Shown here: in pieces, positions 44,065 through 53,757 of the stretch | Layout: every line of letters begins with the position of its first letter | Position numbering within the stretch: position 1 is the first letter of the stretch | From: Polaromonas sp. SP1 | GTDB taxonomy: Bacteria; Pseudomonadota; Gammaproteobacteria; Burkholderiales; Burkholderiaceae_C | Assembly: GCF_003711205.1 (NCBI RefSeq) | Contig: NZ_CP031013.1 | Coordinates: forward strand, 558,001 to 622,000 | DNA length: 64,000 bases | Direction: 5' to 3' | Translations under genes and position numbers: made by a program | The notes under the pieces: model-generated | The model's database searches: none | What the model was told of the DNA's origin: nothing | The model's input: the letters and a program-made list of their open reading frames with translations, nothing else

Positions 44065-45045
44065 ATGAACACCTTCTTGCGCAACCTTTCCCCCTCGCAC
44101 CAGGTCGGCCTGCTGTTTGTGCTGGTCTTCGGCGTGCTGGCCATCATCAGCGCGGTGGCCTTTGTGATGTCGCTCAAGGACACGCACGAGGACGACCTGC
44201 ACACCGACAAGCTCAAGGAATTCAACGGCCTGCTGCGCACCTCCTGGCTGATGTCGACGGTGTTCTGGATAGGCTGGACGCTGGGCGAGACCGTGGCCAC
44301 GGTGCTGTTCGCCGTGGTGGCGTTTTTTGCGCTGCGCGAGTTCATCACGCTCTCCCCCACCCGCCAGGGCGACCACCGCAGCCTGGTGCTGGCGTTTTTT
44401 GTGGTGCTGCCGGTGCAGTTCGCGCTGGTGATCACGCGGCGCTTTGATTTGGTCACCGTGTTCATTCCGGTGTACGTGTTCCTGGCGATCCCGGTGGTGA
44501 GCGCACTGGCCGACGACCCGCAGCGCTTCCTGGAGCGCAACGCCAAGCTGCAGTGGGGCATCATGGTCTGCGTCTACGGCATCAGCCACGTGCCGGCCCT
44601 GCTGCTGCTGAAGTTTCCCAACTACGACGGCAAGAACGCCTTCCTGGTGTTCTTCCTGGTGTTTGTGGTGCAGACCTGCATGATCGTGGAGCACCTGGTG
44701 GGCCGCAAGCTGCAGCGCCCGCCCAGTGCGCCCAATGTGAGCAAGAGTTTTAACTGGACCAGCTGGCTGATCGCCGTGGTCGTGGCCAGCCTGCTGGGCG
44801 GCCTGCTGGCGGGCCTCACACCCTTCAAGCCCGCGCAGGCCGTCGCCATGGCTTTCATCGCCTGCGTGTCGGGCTCGCTCGGGCACCTGGTGATGAAGGC
44901 CCTCAAGCGCGACCGCGGCATTCCCAACTGGGGCAAGCGCGGCGTGGGCGTCACGGGCGCCAGCGGACTGCTCGACAGGGTCGATGCGCTGTGCTTCGGC
45001 GCACCGATCTTCTTCCACTCGGTTCGATGGTATTTTGGCCTCTAG
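44065..45045 (+). CDS. CDP-diglyceride synthetase (CdsA)-like membrane protein
   Basis: 326 residues with about eight membrane segments. The C-terminus has a CdsA-like signature: KALKRDRGIPNWGKRG followed by GLLDRVDAL, matching KRxxGxKDxG...DRxD. The middle part, normally IPGHGGxLDR, reads VGVTGASGLLDRVD, so it is divergent. Pairing with the PlsC-like gene supports phospholipid precursor work. The last codons lie inside a family 1 repeat. Whether it is catalytically normal is not certain. Confidence 0.78.
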   Translation: MNTFLRNLSPSHQVGLLFVLVFGVLAIISAVAFVMSLKDTHEDDLHTDKLKEFNGLLRTSWLMSTVFWIGWTLGETVATVLFAVVAFFALREFITLSPTRQGDHRSLVLAFFVVLPVQFALVITRRFDLVTVFIPVYVFLAIPVVSALADDPQRFLERNAKLQWGIMVCVYGISHVPALLLLKFPNYDGKNAFLVFFLVFVVQTCMIVEHLVGRKLQRPPSAPNVSKSFNWTSWLIAVVVASLLGGLLAGLTPFKPAQAVAMAFIACVSGSLGHLVMKALKRDRGIPNWGKRGVGVTGASGLLDRVDALCFGAPIFFHSVRWYFGL

Positions 45046-45087
45046 CCCTTACTGTACCTTGACCAGTAGCTACAAAATTCATAGCAG
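45033..45087 (-). repeat. Family 1 repeat spanning the cdsA-like stop and ruvC start
   Basis: On the reverse strand it reads CTGCTATGAATTTTGTAGCT and later AAGGGCTAGAGGCCAAAA. Its tail supplies the last codons and stop of the cdsA-like gene, and its head abuts the ruvC ATG. Confidence 0.8.
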
Positions 45088-45636
45088 ATGCGCATCCTAG
45101 GCATAGACCCCGGCCTGCAGACGTCCGGCTTCGGCGTGGTCGATGTGGATGGCCAACACCTGCGCTACGTGGCCAGCGGCACCATCAAGACCACCCACCT
45201 GGAGCGCGCCGATCTGCCGGGCCGGCTCAAGGTGCTTTTTGAAGGTGTGTGCGAGGTGGTCGAGCGCTACCAGCCCGACGCCGCCTCGGTCGAAATCATT
45301 TTTGTCAACGTCAACCCGCAGGCGACGCTGCTGCTGGGCCAGGCGCGCGGGGCCTGCATCACCGCGCTGGTGTCACGCGAACTTTCGGTGGCTGAATACA
45401 CTGCGCTGCAGCTCAAAAAAGCCGTGGCCGGCTACGGCAAGGCCGGCAAGGCCGAGGTGCAGGAGATGGTGATGCGGCTGCTAAAGCTGCCCTCGCTGCC
45501 CGGCAAGGATGCGGCCGATGCGCTGGGCCTGGCAATTACCCACGCCCATGTGGGCAGCGCGATGGCGCGGCTGGCGCAGGCCAGCGGCACGGGCGCGCCA
45601 ATGACGGGAAATTACCGGGGTGGTCGAAGCCGATAG
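45088..45636 (+). CDS. ruvC: Crossover junction endodeoxyribonuclease RuvC
   Basis: Holliday-junction resolvase of 182 residues. Catalytic acids: Asp7 ([10 protein letters not shown]), Glu69 (ASVEIIFVN) and the Asp pair in [14 protein letters not shown]. Basic Lys/Arg residues follow [18 protein letters not shown]. The usual ruvA and ruvB do not follow here, so ruvC is detached. The start codon directly follows a repeat and no good Shine-Dalgarno is visible in it. Confidence 0.96.
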   Translation: MRILGIDPGLQTSGFGVVDVDGQHLRYVASGTIKTTHLERADLPGRLKVLFEGVCEVVERYQPDAASVEIIFVNVNPQATLLLGQARGACITALVSRELSVAEYTALQLKKAVAGYGKAGKAEVQEMVMRLLKLPSLPGKDAADALGLAITHAHVGSAMARLAQASGTGAPMTGNYRGGRSR

Positions 45637-45672
45637 ATTTTTACCTTGAGCGCCCGCATCTCAGCAAAGGCG

Positions 45673-46164
45673 TTAGCGTCCGGTATTTTTTGCCGGGCCA
45701 CAGCGATCGGAGGGATTCAAGACAGTCTTGCATTGCTGAAACGCCTCTTCTTTTGACCCCGCGAGGCATCTGAAAAGGTGCGAAGCATTCCTGGCTTCAT
45801 AGTACGCGCGCCATAAGGCGTCGCATTCCGTTCCTGTTTGACCTTTAGAAGACTGGCCTGCTGAACCAGGAGCAGCAGATCCTGGACTGGCAGGCGGGAG
45901 CCGGGCGGCCTCGTCACGAATTCGTTCGGCCTCCAGGGCGGCCAGCCGATCGCGATCCCTGGCAGCACGTGCGGCAGCCGTCGCACGCTCGCTTTCGGGC
46001 ACCTGAAACTTCCCGGAGTTGATTTTGGTCGCGACGGCCTTATAGCGTTCCGGAACAGAATCGGCGACGTGCGTGCGGCCATGCTCGTCCACCCAGCGTC
46101 ATATATCGGCGGCATGGCAAAGGCCGGCAACACACACCAAGACGATAGCGGCCAATCCTTTCAC
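45673..46164 (-). pseudogene. DUF4124-type secreted protein interrupted by a stop codon
   Basis: Reading from GTG 46164, the frame gives a signal peptide (MKGLAAIVLVCVAGLCHAAD), then Ile, an in-frame TGA at 46099-46101, then RWVDEHGRTHVADSVPERYK, the usual DUF4124 motif, and on to the stop at 45673. In DUF4124 proteins the motif reads I-Y/W-R/K-W-V-D, so the TGA replaces an aromatic residue. Without the stop the protein would have about 163 codons. The 139-codon remnant from GTG 46092 lacks a signal peptide. A GGGGGA ribosome site precedes GTG 46164. Probably a recent pseudogene; a sequencing error remains possible. Confidence 0.65.
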
Positions 46165-46235
46165 CGCAGTCCCCCGGGTAAATTTGTTGCAGCGAATCAC
46201 GGCGTTAACTGCGCTGAGATGCTGCGGCAGACTGA

Positions 46236-46409
46236 CTACACACGATCAAGTATCAATATCGCAAAAAAGACGAAGGCGGCAACCAGCGTCCAGATGAGGA
46301 GGGTCAGCCCCACACGTTTATAGCGGTCCTTCGACGTCAGCGCGTAGGCCGCAAAAAATCCAGCCGACACAAAAAGCAGCAGGAAAATAGCGACGCGGAA
46401 AACTGCCAT
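46236..46409 (-). CDS. Small two-helix membrane protein
   Basis: 57 residues from ATG 46409 to TAG 46236. Two membrane helices (about 5-22, VAIFLLLFVSAGFFAAY, and 34-54, GLTLLIWTLVAAFVFFAILI) are joined by a basic loop TSKDRYKR. The helix-basic loop-helix pattern and position between the DUF4124 remnant and lpxC suggest a conserved small inner-membrane protein. Function unknown. It lies just after lpxC on the same strand. Confidence 0.6.
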   Translation of the reverse strand: MAVFRVAIFLLLFVSAGFFAAYALTSKDRYKRVGLTLLIWTLVAAFVFFAILILDRV

Positions 46410-46432
46410 GGGTGATTTTGCTTACTCGCAGG

Positions 46433-47356
46433 CTACCAGGCGCGCGCCAGCGTCGCAAAACCCTGCGGCGCTTTTTTCTCGTCCTCGAAGGTCACGACCT
46501 CGTAGGCGTCCTTGTGCGCCAGCAATTCGCGCAGCAGCTTGTTGTTCATCGCGTGGCCGGAGCGGAACGCGCTGTAGGCCGCCAGCATCGGCTTGCCCAG
46601 CAAATACAGGTCGCCCATGGCGTCGAGGATCTTGTGCTTCACGAACTCGTCGTTGTAGCGCAGGCCGTCGCTGTTGAGTACCTTGTAGTCGTCCATCACG
46701 ATGGCGTTGTCCAGCCCGCCGCCCAGCGCCAGGCCGTTGGCACGCATCATTTCCACGTCTTTGGTAAAGCCGAAGGTGCGGGCCCTGGCGATGTCGCGCG
46801 TGTAAACGCCCGAGCCCATGTCGAACTCCACGCGCTGGCCGGTCGAGTCCACCGCCGGGTGGTCAAAATCAATTTCAAAGCTGAGCTTGTAGCCTTCGTA
46901 AGGACTCAGGCGCGCCCACTTGGTGTTGGCGCCCTCGCCTTCGCGCACCTCCACCGGCTTGATCACACGGATAAAACGTTTGGGCGCAGCCTGCAGTGCA
47001 ATGCCCGCCGACTGCAGCAAAAACACGAACGACGAAGCCGAGCCATCCAGGATCGGCACTTCTTCAGCCGTGATGTCCACATACAGGTTGTCGATGCCCA
47101 GGCCCGCACAGGCCGACATCAAATGCTCAACCGTGTGCACCTTGGCGCTGCCGCTCGAGATCGTCGACGCCAGCCGCGTGTCCGTCACCGACTGCGCAGA
47201 GATCACGATGTCCACCGGCTGCGGCAAATCCACCCGGCGAAACACAATCCCCGTGTCCGGCGCCGCAGGCCGCAAAGTCAACTCCACCCGCTGCCCACTG
47301 TGCAGGCCCACGCCCACGGCTTTGGTCAGTGACTTAAGGGTTCTTTGGGCAAGCAT
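46433..47356 (-). CDS. lpxC: UDP-3-O-acyl-N-acetylglucosamine deacetylase LpxC
   Basis: The committed zinc enzyme of lipid A synthesis, removing acetate from UDP-3-O-acyl-GlcNAc. 307 residues. Motifs: [14 protein letters not shown] (zinc His), the [17 protein letters not shown] stretch, [15 protein letters not shown] (second zinc His and Asp) and [14 protein letters not shown] with the catalytic His. It lies after ftsZ in the cluster, as in E. coli, but 331 bases away with a repeat between. Confidence 0.98.
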   Translation of the reverse strand: MLAQRTLKSLTKAVGVGLHSGQRVELTLRPAAPDTGIVFRRVDLPQPVDIVISAQSVTDTRLASTISSGSAKVHTVEHLMSACAGLGIDNLYVDITAEEVPILDGSASSFVFLLQSAGIALQAAPKRFIRVIKPVEVREGEGANTKWARLSPYEGYKLSFEIDFDHPAVDSTGQRVEFDMGSGVYTRDIARARTFGFTKDVEMMRANGLALGGGLDNAIVMDDYKVLNSDGLRYNDEFVKHKILDAMGDLYLLGKPMLAAYSAFRSGHAMNNKLLRELLAHKDAYEVVTFEDEKKAPQGFATLARAW

Positions 47357-47602
47357 GGTGTCTATTTTAGGTGGCGCAAAGCCATTTCAAGGGTAGGGGA
47401 TAGCAATGCCGGGCATAGGCAGAGTGCATTGGGCGACCTCACGACCCTGCGGCCTCAGCGACGAGCACCCGGCCCACTACCCAAAGCGATTGGTCGAACG
47501 GAAAGCGTAGCGAGCGGGCTGAGGTTGCGTAGAGGAGCGGAACCGTACTCGGGTACGGCGAGCACCGCAAGCGCAAGATCGGGACGCGCAGTAGCTTTAC
47601 AT
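47357..47602. other. ftsZ-lpxC intergenic region
   Basis: The 331-base gap holds no credible gene. Directly before lpxC, TTGAAA and TAAAAT on the reverse strand are spaced only 15 bases, so a promoter there is doubtful. The rest includes the small hairpin CCGTACTCGGGTACGG (47547-47562) and arm-rich GC sequence. GC-rich repeat copy D occupies the end near ftsZ. Confidence 0.5.
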
Positions 47603-47683
47603 CCGCCCCGCCGCCGGGCCGCCCCAAGGCGGGGCAGCCCCCTCGGGGGGCAGCGCAGTACGCGAAGCGACAAGCGTGGGGGC
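47603..47683 (-). repeat. GC-rich intergenic repeat, copy D
   Basis: On the reverse strand CCCCCACG begins within 10 bases after the ftsZ stop and continues to GCCCCCCGAGGGGGC and GCCCCGCCTTGGGGCGGC. It has the same orientation relative to its upstream gene as copies A and C. The CACTTCGTGT part is changed to TCGCTTCGCG. Confidence 0.75.
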
Positions 47684-47687
47684 CAGG

Positions 47688-48920
47688 TTAATCGGCTTGT
47701 TTGCGGAGGAAGGCGGGAATCTCGAAATCGTCCATCCCGCCAGAAGCCAGCGCATCCACCTTCGCAGCCGCCTGCGTCCGGTTGGTACGCCAGACGCTAG
47801 GCACCGACATATTCCCGTAGTCAGGCTGGGCCGATCCCGTGGCCATCTGCGGTGCACCACCAGCAGTGCCTGCCGTCGCATTCAACGTAGGCACATTAAA
47901 CGGCACGTTGTCAGTACCGGTGCGCAGCACCTGCAGCGGCGGCGCATGGCGGCGCACGCCCTGGCGCGACAAACCCGTCGCGACCACGGTCACGCGGATG
48001 TCGTCGCCCAGCTCGTCGTCATAAGCCGTGCCGTAGATCACATGCGCATCCGGCGAAGCGTAAGCGCGGATGGTGTTCATCGCCAGCTTGGATTCGCTCA
48101 GCTTGAGCGAGCCCTTGGCGGCCGAGATCAGCACCAGCACGCCCTTGGCGCCCGACAGGTCGATGCCTTCGAGCAGCGGGCAAGCCACGGCTTGTTCGGC
48201 AGCGATGCGCGCGCGGTCGGGGCCATTGGCCTTGGCCGTGCCCATCATGGCCTTGCCGGGCTCGCCCATCACGGTGCGCACGTCTTCAAAGTCGACGTTC
48301 ACATGGCCGGGAACATTGATGATCTCGGCAATGCCGCCCACGGCGTTTTTCAGCACGTCGTTGGCATGGGCAAACGCCTCGTCCTGCGTGACGTCGTCGC
48401 CCAGCACTTCGAGCAGCTTCTCGTTCAGCACCACGATCAGCGAATCGACGTTCGCTTCCAGCTCGGCCAGGCCGAGGTCGGCATTGGTCATGCGGCGGCC
48501 GCCTTCAAACTCGAAAGGCTTGGTCACCACACCGACGGTGAGGATGCCCATTTCTTTCGCGATGCGCGCGATCACCGGCGCCGCGCCGGTGCCCGTGCCG
48601 CCGCCCATGCCGGCGGTGATGAACAGCATGTGCGCGCCGTCAATCGCGCTGCGAATGTCGTCCGCCGCCAGTTCGGCCGCGTCACGGCCCTTGTCGGGCT
48701 TGCTGCCCGCGCCCAAGCCGCTGTTGCCCAGCTGGATGGTCTTGTGCGCGCTGCCGCGGCTGAGCGCCTGTGCGTCGGTGTTGGCGCAGATGAACTCGAC
48801 GCCTTGCACGCCGCATTCGATCATGTGCCCGACCGCGTTGCCGCCGCCGCCGCCCACGCCGATCACCTTGATCTGCGTGCCCTGGTTGAACTCTTCGATT
48901 TCAATCATTTCGATGCTCAT
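47688..48920 (-). CDS. ftsZ: Cell division GTPase FtsZ
   Basis: Tubulin-like GTPase that forms the division ring. 410 residues from ATG 48920, preceded by AGGAGG. Motifs: VIGVGGGGGNAVGHMI, the tubulin signature GGGTGTGAAPVIA, NADLGLAELEANVDSL and the T7-loop region NVDFEDVRTVM. After a short variable linker (about 325-395) the conserved C-terminal peptide DDFEIPAFLRKQ binds FtsA and ZipA. It follows ftsA by 149 bases, where I cannot name a clear promoter. Confidence 0.98.
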   Translation of the reverse strand: MSIEMIEIEEFNQGTQIKVIGVGGGGGNAVGHMIECGVQGVEFICANTDAQALSRGSAHKTIQLGNSGLGAGSKPDKGRDAAELAADDIRSAIDGAHMLFITAGMGGGTGTGAAPVIARIAKEMGILTVGVVTKPFEFEGGRRMTNADLGLAELEANVDSLIVVLNEKLLEVLGDDVTQDEAFAHANDVLKNAVGGIAEIINVPGHVNVDFEDVRTVMGEPGKAMMGTAKANGPDRARIAAEQAVACPLLEGIDLSGAKGVLVLISAAKGSLKLSESKLAMNTIRAYASPDAHVIYGTAYDDELGDDIRVTVVATGLSRQGVRRHAPPLQVLRTGTDNVPFNVPTLNATAGTAGGAPQMATGSAQPDYGNMSVPSVWRTNRTQAAAKVDALASGGMDDFEIPAFLRKQAD

Positions 48921-49069
48921 TGGGAGCCTCCTAATCAATAAACTGCAGTTGCCAATAGTTGGAAATTTGTACTTATGCTTGACATGGCGTCGTCACGCAG
49001 GGGGGTCCGCCCCGCCTGAATGCATACAACGCGAAGGCCTGCCGATAAAAGTGGAATAGGTTTTCATGG

Positions 49070-50299
49070 TCAGAAGTTCCCCACAAACCAGTCTTTGACC
49101 CGGCCGAATGCGTTGTGCACGCTGCCCGCTTTTTGCGACACCTTGTAGCCCCGCATGCGCGCCAGCCGGGCTTCCTCGAGCAGGCCCATGACAGTAGCCG
49201 CTCTCGCCTGGGCCACCATGTCGGACAAAGCGCTCGAATAACGCGGTATGCCGCGCCGAACCGGCTTGAGGAAGATGTCTTCGCCAAGCTCGACCATGCC
49301 GGGCATGACCGCGCTGCCGCCCGTGATGACGATGCCTGAAGAGAGAACTTCTTCGTACCCGGACTCACGGATCACCTGCTGGACCAGCGAGAAAATTTCT
49401 TCAATGCGCGGCTCGATCACACCGGCCAGCGCCTGTTTGCTCAGCATGCGCGGGCCGCGGTCGCCCAGGCCCGGGACTTCCACCTGCGTGTCCGGGTCGG
49501 CCAGCAGCTGCTTGGCATAACCGCTTTCGACCTTGATGTCTTCGGCATCCTTGGTGGGGGTGCGCAGCGCCATGGCGATATCGCTGGTGATCAGGTCGCC
49601 GGCAATCGGGATCACCGCCGTGTGCCGGATGGCGCCACCGGTAAAGATGGCGACGTCGGTGGTGCCGGCGCCGATATCGACCAGCGCCACACCGAGCTCC
49701 TGCTCGTCCTGTGTCAGCACCGACAGGCTCGACGCCAGCGGGTTGAGCATCAGCTGGTCGACCTCCAGCCCGCAGCGCCGCACGCACTTGATGATGTTTT
49801 CAGCCGCGCTTTGCGCGCCGGTGACGATGTGCACCTTGGCCTCGAGGCGAATGCCGCTCATGCCGATGGGTTCGCGCACGTCCTGGCCGTCGATGACAAA
49901 CTCTTGCGGTTCCACCAGCAGCAGGCGCTGGTCGGTCGAGATGTTGATGGCCTTGGCCGTCTCGATCACCCGCGCCACGTCGGCCTGCGTGACTTCCTTG
50001 TCTTTCACCGCGACCATGCCGCTGGAGTTGATGCCGCGGATGTGGCTGCCGGTGATGCCGGTGTAGACACGCGCGATCTTGCAATCGGCCATCAGCTCGG
50101 CCTCTTTCAGCGCCTGCTGGATGCTTTGCACCGTGGCATCGATGTTGACCACCACGCCGCGCTTCAGGCCGTTGCTCGCCGCAATGCCCAGGCCTGCGAG
50201 CTTGAGCTCGCCGCCCGGCATGACCTCGGCCACCACCGCCATGACCTTGCTGGTTCCGATGTCCAGCCCGACCACCAGATCTTTGTATTCCTTGGCCAT
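49070..50299 (-). CDS. ftsA: Cell division protein FtsA
   Basis: Actin-like ATPase that tethers FtsZ to the membrane. 409 residues: DLVVGLDIGTSKVMAVVAE (phosphate 1), VDIGAGTTDVAIFTGG (phosphate 2), GIVITGGSAVMPGM (adenosine site) and a C-terminal amphipathic helix VHNAFGRVKDWFVGNF. It lies six bases after ftsQ and upstream of ftsZ. Confidence 0.98.
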   Translation of the reverse strand: MAKEYKDLVVGLDIGTSKVMAVVAEVMPGGELKLAGLGIAASNGLKRGVVVNIDATVQSIQQALKEAELMADCKIARVYTGITGSHIRGINSSGMVAVKDKEVTQADVARVIETAKAINISTDQRLLLVEPQEFVIDGQDVREPIGMSGIRLEAKVHIVTGAQSAAENIIKCVRRCGLEVDQLMLNPLASSLSVLTQDEQELGVALVDIGAGTTDVAIFTGGAIRHTAVIPIAGDLITSDIAMALRTPTKDAEDIKVESGYAKQLLADPDTQVEVPGLGDRGPRMLSKQALAGVIEPRIEEIFSLVQQVIRESGYEEVLSSGIVITGGSAVMPGMVELGEDIFLKPVRRGIPRYSSALSDMVAQARAATVMGLLEEARLARMRGYKVSQKAGSVHNAFGRVKDWFVGNF

Positions 50300-50305
50300 A
50301 TCTAT

Positions 50306-51109
50306 TTACCTTTTTTTCTTTCCGTCGTCTTTGTCAGCGGGGTTTCCCGTGGTGACGCCCTTGAGCCTGACCGCATAGCCGTTGCCGTAACGCAAATCGG
50401 CCGACTCCAGCTCACGCCCGTACCTGGATGAGACCTGCGTCATCGTGGCGATAAAGCGCCGCGTGCGCGCCTGTATTTCGTCCAGGGACCCGTGCCCCAG
50501 TTCAATCACGGCGCCGGTATCCAGTTGCGCACGCCAGCCGCCTTGCCCCGACAGCTGGAGCTCCTCCAGCGTTGCGTCCATGTCGTCGAACAGGGGCGAC
50601 AGCACCTGGTAGGCCTGAAGCACCAGTGCCGCCTGCCCTGGTGGGCCATTGAGCAGGGGCAAGTCCTCAGCCTCGACATCGCCCTGGTTGGCATCGAAGA
50701 CTTCGCCAAAACTGTTGACCAGCCGGGCCTCGCCCTCGGCGCCCCAGAAGGCCACCGGCTTGTGCTCCTGCAGCACGACTTTGAGCCGGTTGGGAAACTC
50801 ACGCTGCACCAGCGCCCGGCGCACCCAGGGCACCGACTCGAACACCGCGCGCGTGGCGCCCAGGTCGACCGTGAAAAAGTTGCCCGCCAGCCGGGGCGCC
50901 ACATTGGCGCGCAGGGTGACGGCGTTGTTGTGGATCAAATCGCCCTGCACGCGAATCGCGCTCAGGCTGAACAGGGACTGCCGCATCAGCCACGCCACAC
51001 CCAGCGCCACAACCATGGCGGCAAACGCCAGGCTGAAGACCACCGTGAGGGTGTTCATCAGTTTGACGTCCAGCGGCAAGGGCGTGGAAAGGGGCATGGT
51101 TCGGCTCAA
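50306..51109 (-). CDS. ftsQ: Cell division protein FtsQ
   Basis: Bitopic division protein linking FtsBL with early divisome parts. 267 residues: a short cytoplasmic tail, one membrane helix (about 20-40), a POTRA domain (about 46-118, [20 protein letters not shown]) and a beta domain (PFFDDM region and [25 protein letters not shown] near the end). It overlaps ddl by four bases. Confidence 0.95.
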   Translation of the reverse strand: MSRTMPLSTPLPLDVKLMNTLTVVFSLAFAAMVVALGVAWLMRQSLFSLSAIRVQGDLIHNNAVTLRANVAPRLAGNFFTVDLGATRAVFESVPWVRRALVQREFPNRLKVVLQEHKPVAFWGAEGEARLVNSFGEVFDANQGDVEAEDLPLLNGPPGQAALVLQAYQVLSPLFDDMDATLEELQLSGQGGWRAQLDTGAVIELGHGSLDEIQARTRRFIATMTQVSSRYGRELESADLRYGNGYAVRLKGVTTGNPADKDDGKKKR

Positions 51110-52083
51110 GTTGCGCCTCCTCCGTGCTTTTGGTGATCGAGCGAGGCGGTCTGCAGCACCTGGACGCAGAGGTCTTCATACGAAATGCCGGCCGCGCGCG
51201 CGGACATGGGCACCAGCGAATGGCCCGTCATGCCGGGCGAGGTGTTGATCTCCAGCAGGTAGGGCTTGCGCGTGACCTTGTCGATCATCACGTCGGCGCG
51301 GCCCCAGCCACGGCAATTGAGGATCCGGAAGGTATCCAGCACCAGCTGCTGGATGACGGCCTCTTCGCCTTCGGGCAGGCCGCAGGGCACGATGTACTGC
51401 GTGCTGTCGGTGAAGTATTTGTTCTGGTAGTCATAGTTGCCGTCCGGCGCCACAATGCGGATGACGGGCAGCGCGCGCGCCTGGGCGCCGGTGCCCAGCA
51501 CCGGGCAGGTCACTTCGTCGCCGCTGATGAACTGTTCGCACAGCACATCGGCATCGAGTTTTTCGGCCTGCGCCACGGCCTCGGCCATGCCCGAACGCTC
51601 CGTCACCTTGGTCAGCCCGATGGACGAGCCTTCGCGTGCCGGCTTGACGATCAGCGGCAGGCCGAGTGCATCCGGCAACGCAGCGATGTCGGCGGCGCCA
51701 TAGGTGCCACGGCGCAGCAGGCGGTATTGGGGCGTCGGCAGCCCTTCGGAAATCATCACGCGCTTGGTCATGACCTTGTCGATGGCCATGCTGGAGGCCA
51801 TGACGCCTGAGCCGGTGTAGGGAATGCCCAGCAGCTCGAGTGCGCCCTGCACCGTGCCGTCTTCGCCGAAACGGCCGTGCAATGCGATGAAGCAGCGCTC
51901 GAAGCCGTCTTTCTTCAGCTCGCTCAGGTCGCGCTCGGCGGGGTCAAAGGCGTGGGCGTCCACGCCGCGCGAGCGAAGCGCCTTCAGCACGCCATTGCCC
52001 GACATCAGCGAGACTTCGCGTTCCGCCGACGCCCCCCCCATCAGAACGGCGACTTTTCCAAAGTTCACGGTGTTCTCTTTCAT
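51106..52083 (-). CDS. ddl: D-alanine--D-alanine ligase
   Basis: ATP-grasp ligase forming D-Ala-D-Ala for the pentapeptide. 325 residues, DdlB type. Motifs: [17 protein letters not shown] (about 13-29), [40 protein letters not shown] with its metal-binding Glu and Asn, and [15 protein letters not shown]. It overlaps both murC and ftsQ by four bases, so it is translated within the dcw operon. Confidence 0.97.
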   Translation of the reverse strand: MKENTVNFGKVAVLMGGASAEREVSLMSGNGVLKALRSRGVDAHAFDPAERDLSELKKDGFERCFIALHGRFGEDGTVQGALELLGIPYTGSGVMASSMAIDKVMTKRVMISEGLPTPQYRLLRRGTYGAADIAALPDALGLPLIVKPAREGSSIGLTKVTERSGMAEAVAQAEKLDADVLCEQFISGDEVTCPVLGTGAQARALPVIRIVAPDGNYDYQNKYFTDSTQYIVPCGLPEGEEAVIQQLVLDTFRILNCRGWGRADVMIDKVTRKPYLLEINTSPGMTGHSLVPMSARAAGISYEDLCVQVLQTASLDHQKHGGGAT

Positions 52084-53495
52084 GTTCTGGCTCCTGCCGG
52101 CTCCAGCATTTCAACGACTTTGGCGGGCACCTGGCCAATCGATCCGGCGCCCATGCACATCACCACATCGCCATCCAAAGCGTTGTCCAGGATGGCCTGC
52201 GGCATGGCCTCGATCTCATCCACAAAAACGGGCTCCACCTTGCCGCCTACACGCAGCGCGCGCGCCAGCGAACGGCCGTCGGCCGCCACGATGGGCGCTT
52301 CGCCGGCGGCATACACCTCCGACAGCAGTACCGCGTCGGCGTTGCCTATGACCTTGACGAAGTCTTCAAAGCAGTCGCGTGTGCGGGTGTAGCGGTGCGG
52401 CTGGAAGGCCAGCACCAGGCGGCGGCCGGGGAAGGCGCCGCGCGCCGCGGCCAGCGTGGCGGCCATCTCCACGGGATGGTGGCCATAGTCTTCGATCACA
52501 GTGAAATGCCCGCCGCCCTTGGCCGGCAGGTCGCCGTAGCTCTGGAAACGCCGGCCCACGCCGCGGAATTCGGCCAGGGCTTTTTGCACGGCGGCGTCAG
52601 GCACATTGAGTTCGACCGCAATCGCAATGGCCGAGAGCGCATTGAGCACGTTGTGCTCGCCGGCCAGGTTGAGCACCACCTCCATGTCGGGCAGCGTGAC
52701 ACCGTTGCGCCGCTGCGCCGTGAAATGCATTTGTGCGCCCACCGGCCGCACATTGACGGCGCGCACCTGCGCGTCTTCGCCAAAGCCGTAGCTGGTGATG
52801 GGGCAAGACACCTGCGGCACGATCTCGCGCACGGCCGGGTCGTCGGTGCACAAGATCGCCGTGCCGTAAAACGGCATGCGGTGCAGGAAGTCGACAAAGG
52901 CTTTCTTGAGGTTGCCGAAATCGTGGCCGTAGGTTTCCATGTGGTCGGCGTCGATGTTGGTGACGACCGCCATCACAGGCAGAAGATTGAGGAAGGAGGC
53001 GTCGGACTCGTCGGCCTCGACCACGATGTAGTCGCCAGAGCCCAGCTTGGCATTGGCGCCTGCACTGTTGAGGCGCCCGCCGATGACAAAGGTCGGGTCC
53101 AGCCCGCCCTCGGCCAGCACGCTGGCTACCAGGCTGGTGGTTGTGGTTTTGCCGTGTGTCCCTGCAATGGCGATGCCCTGCTTCAGGCGCATCAGTTCGG
53201 CGAGCATGAGTGCGCGCGGCACCACAGGAATGCGCTTTTCACGCGCGGCCAGCACTTCGGGGTTGTCGGCCTGCACGGCGGTGGAAGTCACCACCGCATC
53301 GACGTCGGCCAGGTTACCGGCCGCATGGCCGACGAAGGTCTTGATCCCGAGCTTGGCCAGGCGGCGCAGCGTCGCGCTGTCCGACAGGTCGGAGCCGGAA
53401 ATCACGTAGCCCAGGTTGTGCAGCACCTCGGCGATGCCGGACATGCCGGAGCCGCCCAGGCCGATGAAGTGAATGTTCTTGATGGCGTGTTTCAT
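52080..53495 (-). CDS. murC: UDP-N-acetylmuramate--L-alanine ligase MurC
   Basis: First Mur ligase of the cytoplasmic peptide-adding series. 471 residues from ATG 53495. Motifs: [18 protein letters not shown]-loop [27 protein letters not shown] and [13 protein letters not shown]. The frame stays open to 53618, but homologues start [12 protein letters not shown]. The 262-base gap to murG contrasts with overlaps or near-contacts at nearly all other junctions of the cluster. Confidence 0.98.
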   Translation of the reverse strand: MKHAIKNIHFIGLGGSGMSGIAEVLHNLGYVISGSDLSDSATLRRLAKLGIKTFVGHAAGNLADVDAVVTSTAVQADNPEVLAAREKRIPVVPRALMLAELMRLKQGIAIAGTHGKTTTTSLVASVLAEGGLDPTFVIGGRLNSAGANAKLGSGDYIVVEADESDASFLNLLPVMAVVTNIDADHMETYGHDFGNLKKAFVDFLHRMPFYGTAILCTDDPAVREIVPQVSCPITSYGFGEDAQVRAVNVRPVGAQMHFTAQRRNGVTLPDMEVVLNLAGEHNVLNALSAIAIAVELNVPDAAVQKALAEFRGVGRRFQSYGDLPAKGGGHFTVIEDYGHHPVEMAATLAAARGAFPGRRLVLAFQPHRYTRTRDCFEDFVKVIGNADAVLLSEVYAAGEAPIVAADGRSLARALRVGGKVEPVFVDEIEAMPQAILDNALDGDVVMCMGAGSIGQVPAKVVEMLEPAGART

Positions 53496-53757
53496 GGTCA
53501 GTCCAATGAAACGGGGAAATCGAATGTGCGCCGGGCCAATGCGGGGATGCAGGGCAAGGCGTGGCCCGCCGCCAAGGCTGCACGCCTTGGCAAGGGCCGC
53601 AACGCGGCCATGCGCCACGCATTGACCCGGCCCTTCGGGTGAGTGCCTGCCAGGGCCGCACTCGTTGTTGCCGTGCTCGCCGGGTGGTCAACCCGGCTGC
53701 GCGCGGCGCCTAGATTGCGACCCTGGCAGGCACTCACGCACATCCGATTTCCCCGTT
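53496..53757. repeat. Self-complementary insertion between murG and murC
   Basis: The outer arms 53501-53530 and 53737-53766 are inverted repeats with one mismatch in 30. A second nested pair is 53639-53659 with 53717-53737 (20 of 21), and a third is 53532-53543 with 53619-53630 (11 of 12). Small perfect hairpins lie at 53571-53591 (GCCAAGGC/GCCTTGGC) and near 53680 (CCGGGT/ACCCGG). Together they predict a three-way branched fold of the whole stretch. The right arm includes the last codons of murG. GTTTCAT flanks it as a direct repeat at 53489-53495 and 53755-53761. Confidence 0.85.
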
